Below, in pieces: positions 1-5,719 of a DNA stretch of 9,351 nt. The position numbers and the translations under genes are program-made. This DNA is from JBEBVQ01 sp964636205 (GTDB lineage Bacteria > Bacteroidota > Bacteroidia > Chitinophagales > Chitinophagaceae), in NCBI GenBank assembly GCA_964636205.1, contig CAZWPF010000098.1:1-9351 (forward strand), in the 5' to 3' direction. The notes under the pieces were generated by a model that saw nothing but the letters and a program-made list of their open reading frames with translations, searched no databases and was not told the DNA's origin. Numbering within the stretch: the first letter of the stretch is position 1; each line of letters opens with the position of its first letter.

Positions 1-19
1 AGGCTAGCATCAAAATACT

Positions 20-27
20 TAATTTTG
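20..27 (+). promoter_or_regulatory. Bacteroidota -7 promoter element before the aldehyde dehydrogenase
   Basis: TAATTTTG matches the Bacteroidota sigma-factor -7 consensus TAnnTTTG exactly. It ends 18 bases before the ATG at 46, giving an expected leader of about a dozen bases. The matching -33 TTG would fall at or beyond the left edge of the window and cannot be checked. Confidence 0.5.
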
Positions 28-45
28 TTGCAAACGTTTTTAAGG

Positions 46-1503
46 ATGAATCTTCAGGTACCCGACCGGTTGTTGAATTTTATAGGAGGTGAATTCGTAG
101 CTCCTCAAAATGGCAAGTATATAGATAATGTGAATCCGGCTACGGGCGAGGTATATACCTTAGTTCCTGAAAGCGATGAGGCAGATGTGGAGACAGCGGT
201 CGAAGCCGCAAAATTGGCTTTCACAGGTTGGAGTACAACTCCGCTTTCAGAGCGATTCAAAATCCTGAACAGAATTGCCGAACTGATTGAGAAGAATTTA
301 GATCAATTAGCATTAGCCGAAACAAACGATAATGGAAAGCCTTTATGGTTGAGTAAGAAGGTAGATATCCCCAGAGCGTCTGATAATTTCCGCTTTTTTG
401 CAACCGGACTCATGCATTTTGCTAGTGAAAGTCATCAAATGGAGGATAAGGCAATTAATTATACCCTTCGTCAACCTATTGGTGTAGTCGGTTGTATTTC
501 ACCATGGAATCTGCCTTTATACTTATTTACCTGGAAAATAGCGCCTGCTATAGCCGCGGGCAACTGCGTGGTTGCAAAACCCAGCGAGGTGACTCCCGCT
601 ACGGGCTATCTGCTCGGACATATCTGCCGCGAAGCCGGTTTGCCTGCCGGTGTACTGAATATCATTCATGGTACCGGCCCATCCTGCGGCAGCGCAATTG
701 TGAAGCACCCCAAAATAAAAGCCATCTCCTTTACCGGAAGTACGAGGGCGGGAAAGGAAATTGCTGCGACTGCTGCACCTATGTTCAAGAAGATTTCTCT
801 GGAACTGGGTGGTAAGAACCCCAATGTCATATTCGCAGACTGTGATTGGGAAAAAATGATTCGTACTACTTTGCAAAGCTCTTTCGCCAATCAAGGACAG
901 ATCTGTTTGTGTGGTAGCCGAATTCTTATAGAGGAGTCTATCTATGAAAAATTCAAGACTGAATTCGTATCACGGGCAGCTAAACTGATTCCCGGCGATC
1001 CTTTGGAAGAGCAGAGTAAACAGGGTGCGGTTGTAAGTAAAATGCATTTCGATAAAGTATTGGGTTGTATTCAAATCGCTAAAGAAGAGGGTGGAAAAAT
1101 ACTACTCGGTGGCAATGCTTTAAATCCTGAAGGGCGCTGTGCCAACGGCTATTTTATTGAGCCTACTATAATTGAGGGACTGGGTCCGGATTGCCGGACG
1201 AATATGGAGGAGATTTTCGGACCGGTTGTGACCTTGCAGCCGTTCTCTTCGGAAGAGGAAGCGCTGCGTCTGGCGAATTGTAGTGACTACGGACTAAGTG
1301 CTACCATCTGGACACAAAATCTTTCCCGCGCTCATCGGATGGCAGCCAAGGTGGAGAGTGGAATTATTTGGGTTAATACCTGGTTATTGCGCGATCTCAG
1401 AACTCCATTTGGTGGTGTGAAGAATTCCGGCGTAGGAAGAGAAGGCGGCTGGGACGCTCTTCGATTCTTCTCCGAGCCCAAGAATGTTTGTATAGAACTT
1501 TAA
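46..1503 (+). CDS. Aldehyde dehydrogenase, ALDH8A1 / 2-aminomuconate (or 2-hydroxymuconate) semialdehyde dehydrogenase type
   Basis: This is an NAD-dependent aldehyde dehydrogenase of 485 residues, the usual length for the family. Visible motifs are the oxyanion-hole PWN (about residues 153-155), the cofactor-binding FTGST (229-233), the general base Glu253 in LELGGK, the catalytic Cys287 in NQGQICLCGSR, and EEIFGPV near the C-terminus. The segments NFRFFA, SPWNLPLYL and GQICLC, and the ending NTWLLRDLRTPFGGVKNSG, resemble human ALDH8A1 and bacterial 2-aminomuconate/2-hydroxymuconate semialdehyde dehydrogenases more than betaine or acetaldehyde enzymes. The inferred role is oxidation of 2-aminomuconate 6-semialdehyde in tryptophan/kynurenine breakdown, in the cytoplasm; a role in catechol meta-cleavage is the alternative. 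An in-frame TTG at 25 lies inside the likely promoter element, so the ATG at 46 is chosen. No other pathway gene is visible here, though upstream sequence is cut off. Family assignment is firm, substrate moderate. Confidence 0.9.
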   Translation: MNLQVPDRLLNFIGGEFVAPQNGKYIDNVNPATGEVYTLVPESDEADVETAVEAAKLAFTGWSTTPLSERFKILNRIAELIEKNLDQLALAETNDNGKPLWLSKKVDIPRASDNFRFFATGLMHFASESHQMEDKAINYTLRQPIGVVGCISPWNLPLYLFTWKIAPAIAAGNCVVAKPSEVTPATGYLLGHICREAGLPAGVLNIIHGTGPSCGSAIVKHPKIKAISFTGSTRAGKEIAATAAPMFKKISLELGGKNPNVIFADCDWEKMIRTTLQSSFANQGQICLCGSRILIEESIYEKFKTEFVSRAAKLIPGDPLEEQSKQGAVVSKMHFDKVLGCIQIAKEEGGKILLGGNALNPEGRCANGYFIEPTIIEGLGPDCRTNMEEIFGPVVTLQPFSSEEEALRLANCSDYGLSATIWTQNLSRAHRMAAKVESGIIWVNTWLLRDLRTPFGGVKNSGVGREGGWDALRFFSEPKNVCIEL

Positions 1504-2070
1504 TCAGCGAATTTTGGTAATGTTGCCTTCATCGTCCAATTTGATGATGGAGGAAGGTGGTCTGACCGAATCGTCATCCTGGCGATAGGCAACAACGAAG
1601 TCTGCTCCGTTGATGATTTTATCACTTATCTGTTTAAAGATCGCAGGAGTGGGCTCCCCACTGATATTGGCGGATGTAGAGACAATCGGTTTGCGAAACC
1701 GTTTGATTAATGCTTTGCAGAAGGGATCTCTGGTAACTCGAATGCCAATGCTGCCGTTTGCATGCAGTACGTTATCGGCCAATTCCAGTCCGTGCTCGTA
1801 GATCACTGTAGTTGGTTCTTCCAACTGTTCTAAAATAGCAATAATATCGGGGGGCGGGGAAGCTACATATTGCAATACATCTTTTGCTTCGGCCAGTAAG
1901 ACAATCATACTTTTCTCTGCCGGTCTTTGTTTTAATTCAATAATCCGAGCTACTGCAACTTCATTGGTTGCATCACAGCCTAAACCCCAGACTGTATCTG
2001 TCGGATAGAGGATGATTCCTCCTTTTTCCAAAGCTTTGACGCAAGCTTTTATATCGTTTTCGAATTCCAA
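1504..2070 (-). CDS. tsaC: L-threonylcarbamoyladenylate synthase, short Sua5/YrdC/YwlC family
   Basis: The 188-residue protein is a stand-alone YrdC domain without the C-terminal Sua5 extension. The family forms threonylcarbamoyl-AMP from threonine, bicarbonate and ATP, the first step of the t6A37 modification of ANN-decoding tRNAs, in the cytoplasm. Seen in the sequence are LYPTDTVWGLGCDATN (21-36) and the family signature KxR...SxN as KQR (47-49) and SAN (133-135, within STSANISGEP), plus PSSIIK (172-177). The start is a TTG at 2070: a stop codon lies nine codons upstream in frame and there is no ATG between, while starting later would cut into the conserved N-terminus. It lies 41 bases downstream of the glycosyltransferase and probably shares its transcript, though a possible promoter element sits between them. 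YciO-like paralogues of unclear activity are the alternative, so the symbol is tentative. Confidence 0.9.
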   Translation of the reverse strand: MEFENDIKACVKALEKGGIILYPTDTVWGLGCDATNEVAVARIIELKQRPAEKSMIVLLAEAKDVLQYVASPPPDIIAILEQLEEPTTVIYEHGLELADNVLHANGSIGIRVTRDPFCKALIKRFRKPIVSTSANISGEPTPAIFKQISDKIINGADFVVAYRQDDDSVRPPSSIIKLDDEGNITKIR

Positions 2071-2099
2071 GTTGTCAGGATTTCTGTAGTAAAATCAGT

Positions 2100-2107
2100 C
2101 AAAAATA
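2100..2107 (-). promoter_or_regulatory. Possible -7 promoter element for the Sua5/YrdC gene
   Basis: On the minus strand this reads TATTTTTG, an exact TAnnTTTG match, ending 29 bases before the TTG start at 2070 and lying in the gap after the glycosyltransferase stop. No convincing TTG is present at the -33 spacing, so it could be a chance match in AT-rich sequence. Confidence 0.3.
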
Positions 2108-2111
2108 AGGT

Positions 2112-3131
2112 TTATCCCTCAGCCGTTTTACCTGAAAGTGGCAGCAGCAATTGCTCGGGGGTAATTTCGAGGGCGCATTTGAAATGCCCTTCCGGACAAG
2201 CTTTATGTCCGTGCAAACCACATGGTCTGCAACTTAAGGGCCGGTCGATTTCTACAATCATACCATTTGTGCGTAACGGACCAAAGCCGAATGCCGGCAC
2301 GGTGGAGCAGAATATGGCTGTCACTGGCGCATCCATAGCGGAGCAGAAATGCAACGGTGCTGAATCATTCACATAATTCATTCGCGCTCCTTGCATTAGT
2401 GCTGCTGACTGTAAAAAATTTAGCCGGCCGCAGAGGTTTTGGATATTAGTTCTTTGCGTTTGGGCTATGATACGTTCTGCCAGAGGGGCGTCCGACTTGC
2501 CGCCTAAAAGATAAATCGACAAATGTTCGGGAAGTGATTGGATGAGCTTTGCCCATCGATCCTCGGGGTATTGCTTGGTAAACCATACGGATGCAGGCGC
2601 GATACAGATGTATTGTGATTGCTGCAGGTGAGCGACTGCTGCATAATCGCCGGCTGAAGGGTAAATTGCTGGCATAGCCGGCAACTTATCGGTAAGGTGT
2701 TCGATCAAACCCTGGTTACGGGTCACCTCATGAATGGGGTGCTCCGCACCCGGTTCGGAAATCCTGTGTTTTACCGTCTTCGTAAAGAATAGTGAAAGAG
2801 GATTCTTGTCGAAGCCAATAGTTCGGCGTGCTCCCGAAAACAGGCAGACGAGTCCCGAACTGGCGAAACGATGTAAATTAATGACATCATTATACCGTCG
2901 TTTTCTGATTTGCCGGATGATGGAAATAAGGTTCCGAATTTTTCGTTCTTGTTTATTCCAGACAAAAACTTGATTTATATACGGGTGTTTTTGAAGCAGT
3001 CCTTCGTTACCCTTTCTTAAAAGGAAGTCGATTTTTGCATCCGGATACCGGGAATGCAATTTTTCGGCAACAGCGGTTGCCAAAACCACATCACCGGTGA
3101 AAGCAGTTTGGATAATTAGAATCTTCTGCAC
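2112..3131 (-). CDS. Glycosyltransferase family 9 protein (ADP-heptose:LPS heptosyltransferase-like)
   Basis: The 339-residue protein has the two-Rossmann-domain layout of GT9 (GT-B fold) enzymes, which add heptose to the inner core of lipopolysaccharide at the inner face of the cytoplasmic membrane. The N-terminus KILIIQTAFTGDVVLATA contains the GD pair (13-14) where WaaC/WaaF carry the catalytic Asp. The C-terminal half has IAPASVWFTKQYPEDRW (177-193), LLGG (208-211) and the donor-binding VNDSAPLHFCSAMDAPV (254-270), where the usual NDSG is NDSA. A four-cysteine cluster follows (Cys301, 304, 312, 319). Translation starts at a GTG: a stop lies eight codons upstream with no ATG between, and the family begins at this point. 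The acceptor and exact sugar cannot be told. Without a visible LPS cluster nearby, donors other than ADP-heptose remain possible. Confidence 0.88.
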   Translation of the reverse strand: MQKILIIQTAFTGDVVLATAVAEKLHSRYPDAKIDFLLRKGNEGLLQKHPYINQVFVWNKQERKIRNLISIIRQIRKRRYNDVINLHRFASSGLVCLFSGARRTIGFDKNPLSLFFTKTVKHRISEPGAEHPIHEVTRNQGLIEHLTDKLPAMPAIYPSAGDYAAVAHLQQSQYICIAPASVWFTKQYPEDRWAKLIQSLPEHLSIYLLGGKSDAPLAERIIAQTQRTNIQNLCGRLNFLQSAALMQGARMNYVNDSAPLHFCSAMDAPVTAIFCSTVPAFGFGPLRTNGMIVEIDRPLSCRPCGLHGHKACPEGHFKCALEITPEQLLLPLSGKTAEG

Positions 3132-3136
3132 GGTTA

Positions 3137-3144
3137 CAAAAGTA
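3137..3144 (-). promoter_or_regulatory. -7 promoter element before the GT9 gene
   Basis: The minus strand reads TACTTTTG, an exact TAnnTTTG match, ending only 5 bases before the GTG start at 3131. Transcription would begin at or next to the start codon, giving a leaderless or nearly leaderless mRNA. No good TTG is seen at the -33 spacing. Confidence 0.45.
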
Positions 3145-3216
3145 CAGTTCTCCTATTAAAGCGAACCATACAACAAAAATTAACATACCAATGTTGATTG
3201 TTATGGTCATAAGGGT

Positions 3217-3224
3217 TAAATTGC
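3217..3224 (+). promoter_or_regulatory. Possible promoter for the first DUF1573 gene
   Basis: TAAATTGC matches the TAnnTT part of the Bacteroidota -7 consensus but not the final TG. A TTG at 3194-3196 lies 20 bases upstream, a suitable -33 spacing. The ATG follows 18 bases later. This lies in the 111-base divergent spacer shared with the GT9 gene. Confidence 0.3.
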
Positions 3225-3242
3225 AATAAAAATAGAATAGTG

Positions 3243-3731
3243 ATGAAAAAAGTATGCTTATCATTAGGTGTTGTATTTGTATTTGCAGGTGCGGCGATGG
3301 CACAAGACGGAGCACACCATGGGCATGATCACAGCCAAACTCAAAGTTCTCCTACTCAGGGGGAGTCTATTAAGTTCGAAAATCCCAATCATGATTTTGG
3401 CATGCTGATGGAGGGTCCGACTGCCGAAACTGTATTTAAATTTACGAATACGGGCAGTGAGCCGATTGTAATTCAGCGGGTACAGGCTTCTTGCGGATGT
3501 ACCACCCCAGCTTATACTAAAGAACCGGTAGCTCCTGGTAAGACGGGTAGCATTACTGCTGCTTACAGCACCAGTGGTCGCCCGGGGGCTTTTAATAAGA
3601 CACTCACAGTATTTTATACTGTAGGTAATAATACCTCGACATTGACAAAAACACTTTCAATCTCCGGGAATGTAGAGAAGGCGCCAACTTCATCTGTACC
3701 GGAGAACAACTCAATGATGAAAATCAACTAA
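3243..3731 (+). CDS. Secreted DUF1573 domain protein with His-rich N-terminus
   Basis: A 162-residue exported protein. Residues 1-20 form a signal peptide (MKK, hydrophobic core, AMA before QDG) that predicts Sec export and signal peptidase I cleavage. The mature N-terminus carries the His-rich patch HHGHDH (25-30), followed by a low-complexity Ser/Gln/Thr linker. The DUF1573 domain runs from about residue 43 to 144, with NHDFG (49-53), EGPTAE (57-62), the hallmark SCGCTTP (83-89), APGKTGSI and SGRPG. This is an immunoglobulin-like beta domain common in Bacteroidota and of unknown function. An in-frame GTG at 3240 precedes the ATG at 3243; the ATG is the normal choice. The gene stands alone between a divergent promoter region and its own terminator. 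The His patch suggests metal binding, but that is only inference. Confidence 0.9.
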   Translation: MKKVCLSLGVVFVFAGAAMAQDGAHHGHDHSQTQSSPTQGESIKFENPNHDFGMLMEGPTAETVFKFTNTGSEPIVIQRVQASCGCTTPAYTKEPVAPGKTGSITAAYSTSGRPGAFNKTLTVFYTVGNNTSTLTKTLSISGNVEKAPTSSVPENNSMMKIN

Positions 3732-3752
3732 ACCATGACAGGTTGATAAAAG

Positions 3753-3790
3753 GCTCTGGCGATTTTGAAAAAAGTTACCGGAGCTTTTTT
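3753..3790 (+). terminator. Rho-independent terminator after the first DUF1573 gene
   Basis: GCTCTGG (3753-3759) pairs with CCGGAGC (3778-3784), seven pairs including one G-U, around an 18-base loop. A run of six T follows (3785-3790), and A residues just before the stem can extend it by pairing with the T run. Confidence 0.75.
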
Positions 3791-3929
3791 ATTTGAGTGA
3801 CCAATTTTAATAAGCCGGACGGTTGAATTCGAATGAAATCAAAATATTCTGCTAAATATTGGCGGATTTCCGGAGGCTAAAGGAAAAACTTACTAATTTG
3901 CTTCATCAAAATTAAAAAATAGCTATCTA

Positions 3930-4364
3930 ATGAAACAATTATTCTTAATGGCTTGCCTGGCGATGGTGTCGTGGGGTGCTGCTGCTCAGGATTCAAAAAA
4001 GGCTGATCCCAACGCACCGAAATTTGAATTTATCAACGGTGATGTCCATGATTTTGGTACAGTGCCTGAAGGTCCATCCGTTGAACATTATTTCGAGTTT
4101 AAAAATGTCGGTAAGTCGCCGTTGATTATCAGCAATGCGCAAGCTTCTTGCGGTTGTACAACTCCTGAATGGCCTAAAGAACCAATTCTGCCTGGTAAGA
4201 AAGGAAAGTTGTTGGTACGTTATAACACACAAGGCCGCCCGGGTCCGATCGATAAAACCGTTTGGATCTCTTCTAACGCTACAACTGACAAAGACAGATA
4301 CGAGCTGCGTATTAAGGGTAATGTGCAACCCGCAAATACCGGCAATAGCGCACCTAAACAATAG
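3930..4364 (+). CDS. Secreted DUF1573 domain protein
   Basis: A 144-residue exported protein, paralogous to the gene just upstream. The signal peptide is MKQLFLMACLAMVSWGAAA, with cleavage likely before QD at residue 20. The DUF1573 domain covers about residues 31-132, with VHDFG (39-43), EGPSVEHYFEF (47-57), QASCGCTTPEW (71-81), KEPILPGKKG and QGRPGPIDKT. It shares QASCGCTTP, KEP, PGK, GRPG and GNV at the same spacing with its neighbour but lacks the His-rich segment. The ATG at 3930 is the only start that preserves the signal peptide. The mature protein should sit in the periplasm; its function is unknown. The two paralogues are separated by a terminator, so they are tandem copies with separate transcription rather than an operon. 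Confidence 0.9.
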   Translation: MKQLFLMACLAMVSWGAAAQDSKKADPNAPKFEFINGDVHDFGTVPEGPSVEHYFEFKNVGKSPLIISNAQASCGCTTPEWPKEPILPGKKGKLLVRYNTQGRPGPIDKTVWISSNATTDKDRYELRIKGNVQPANTGNSAPKQ

Positions 4365-4386
4365 TTTTGTCTAATTGATTGATATT

Positions 4387-4410
4387 AAAGCCCCAGTCGG
4401 GGCTTTTTTT
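4387..4410 (+). terminator. Rho-independent terminator after the second DUF1573 gene
   Basis: A perfect hairpin: AAAGCCCC (4387-4394), loop AGTC, then GGGGCTTT, with the arm running into seven T (4404-4410). It lies 22 bases past the stop codon, a textbook intrinsic terminator. Confidence 0.93.
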
Positions 4411-4509
4411 ATATAACTAACAGCCTTAATGCCGTTGAATACTACTTTAATTTTTAGCCTTTTAACTGCGGTTTGGGCGACAGATTAACTTAATTAGCGC
4501 CTTTCAAAT

Positions 4510-4517
4510 TATCTTTG
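4510..4517 (+). promoter_or_regulatory. -7 promoter element immediately before the aminotransferase ATG
   Basis: TATCTTTG matches TAnnTTTG exactly and ends 4 bases before the ATG at 4522. The transcription start should fall on or next to the A of the ATG, which predicts a leaderless mRNA. A TTG at the expected -33 spacing is not evident. Confidence 0.5.
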
Positions 4518-4521
4518 CCTC

Positions 4522-5715
4522 ATGCCAGTAATTTCTCATCGTGGTGGTCAGATGCCACCCTCGCCTATTCGTAAACTTGTTCCTTATGCCGAGGCTGCTA
4601 AAGCTCGCGGCACTAAAGTATATCATTTGAATATCGGACAACCGGATATCGAAACTCCTCCTGCAATTTTGGATGCAGTGAGAAATGCAGATATGAAGGT
4701 TTTGGAGTATAGCCATAGTGCCGGCAACGAAAGCTACCGGAAAAAGCTGGTGAGTTACTACAAGAGAAACGATATTGATGTCAATCATAATCAAATTATC
4801 GTTACCAGCGGTGGTTCAGAAGCAATTCTCTTTGCTGTGATGGCCTGTCTGGATCCCGGTGATGAAATTGTAATTCCCGAGCCGTTTTATGCAAACTACA
4901 ATGGGTTTGCTATTAGCGCCGGAATTAGAATCGTGCCTATCCCATCTTATATCGAAGACGGATTTGCATTGCCTCCGATCGAAGCTTTTGAGAAAGCGCT
5001 TACCACGCGCACCAAGGCAATAATGATATGCAATCCTAATAACCCTACCGGTTATTTATATAGCGAAGAAGAACTAAATACACTCAAGGAAATTTGCTTA
5101 AAGCACGATTTGTTCCTGTTTAGTGATGAAGCTTATCGTGAGTTTTGTTATGACGGACGGAAGCATAAATCGGTTTTGTCATTGGAGGGCATGGAGCAAC
5201 ATACCATATTGTTGGATACGATTTCCAAGCGTTATAGTGCGTGCGGAGGAAGAATCGGCGCCTTCGTTACCAAAAACCAACAAGTATTGGATGCTGCAAT
5301 GAAGTTTGCGCAAGCTCGTCTTAGTCCACCCTCTTTAGCTCAGATTTTGGCGGAGGCAGCAGTAGATCTTCCGGAAAATTACTTTGATGATGTACACGCA
5401 ATGTACACTTCCCGTAGAGATGTGCTGGTACAACGTTTACAGTCAATGAAGGGAGTTGTTTGTCCGAATCCGGGTGGTGCATTCTACGCGATGGCAGAAT
5501 TGCCCGTCGACGATTCAGAACGATTCTGCCAATGGCTGTTGGAGAGCTTTTCTCATGAAGGTGGTACCGTAATGATGGCGCCTGCCGCGGGTTTCTACGC
5601 AACTCCGGGTAAAGGGAAAAAGGAAGTCAGACTCGCTTATGTACTCAACAACGAGGATATCAACAAGGCAATGGATTGCCTTGAAGCCGGATTGGAAGCG
5701 TACAATCGCCAATAA
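4522..5715 (+). CDS. Pyridoxal phosphate-dependent aminotransferase, class I/II (AspB-like)
   Basis: A 397-residue fold-type I aminotransferase, of typical length and cytoplasmic. Key residues are visible: NPNNPTG (171-177) with the PLP-ring Asn174, SDEAY (201-205) with the pyridine-N Asp202, the Schiff-base Lys236 in TISKRYSACGGRIG, and Arg370 in VRLAYV for the substrate alpha-carboxylate. The N-terminal NIGQPDIETPP and the GGSEAI loop (PLP phosphate) fit the aspartate/aromatic aminotransferase Ig-like group widespread in Bacteroidota. The amino-acid substrate cannot be told from the sequence. The ATG at 4522 suits the family; a second ATG at 4552 would remove ten residues. The gene follows a strong terminator and is transcribed alone. 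It ends 4 bases from the stop codon of the convergent adenine deaminase gene. Confidence 0.92.
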   Translation: MPVISHRGGQMPPSPIRKLVPYAEAAKARGTKVYHLNIGQPDIETPPAILDAVRNADMKVLEYSHSAGNESYRKKLVSYYKRNDIDVNHNQIIVTSGGSEAILFAVMACLDPGDEIVIPEPFYANYNGFAISAGIRIVPIPSYIEDGFALPPIEAFEKALTTRTKAIMICNPNNPTGYLYSEEELNTLKEICLKHDLFLFSDEAYREFCYDGRKHKSVLSLEGMEQHTILLDTISKRYSACGGRIGAFVTKNQQVLDAAMKFAQARLSPPSLAQILAEAAVDLPENYFDDVHAMYTSRRDVLVQRLQSMKGVVCPNPGGAFYAMAELPVDDSERFCQWLLESFSHEGGTVMMAPAAGFYATPGKGKKEVRLAYVLNNEDINKAMDCLEAGLEAYNRQ

Positions 5716-5719
5716 TTGG

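Noticed and set aside
25..45. Seven-codon N-terminal extension of the aldehyde dehydrogenase from a TTG at 25
   Set aside because: The TTG lies within the TAATTTTG promoter element, so it would not be in the mRNA, and the family N-terminus fits the ATG at 46.
523..894. Open frame of 123 codons on the minus strand inside the aldehyde dehydrogenase gene
   Set aside because: Composition is shadow-like, with no known motif, and it lies wholly antisense to a strongly conserved gene.
3993..4361. Antisense open frame of 122 codons covering most of the second DUF1573 gene
   Set aside because: Low-complexity Cys/Ile/Arg-rich translation without domain or start signals; it is the complement of a real signal-peptide protein.
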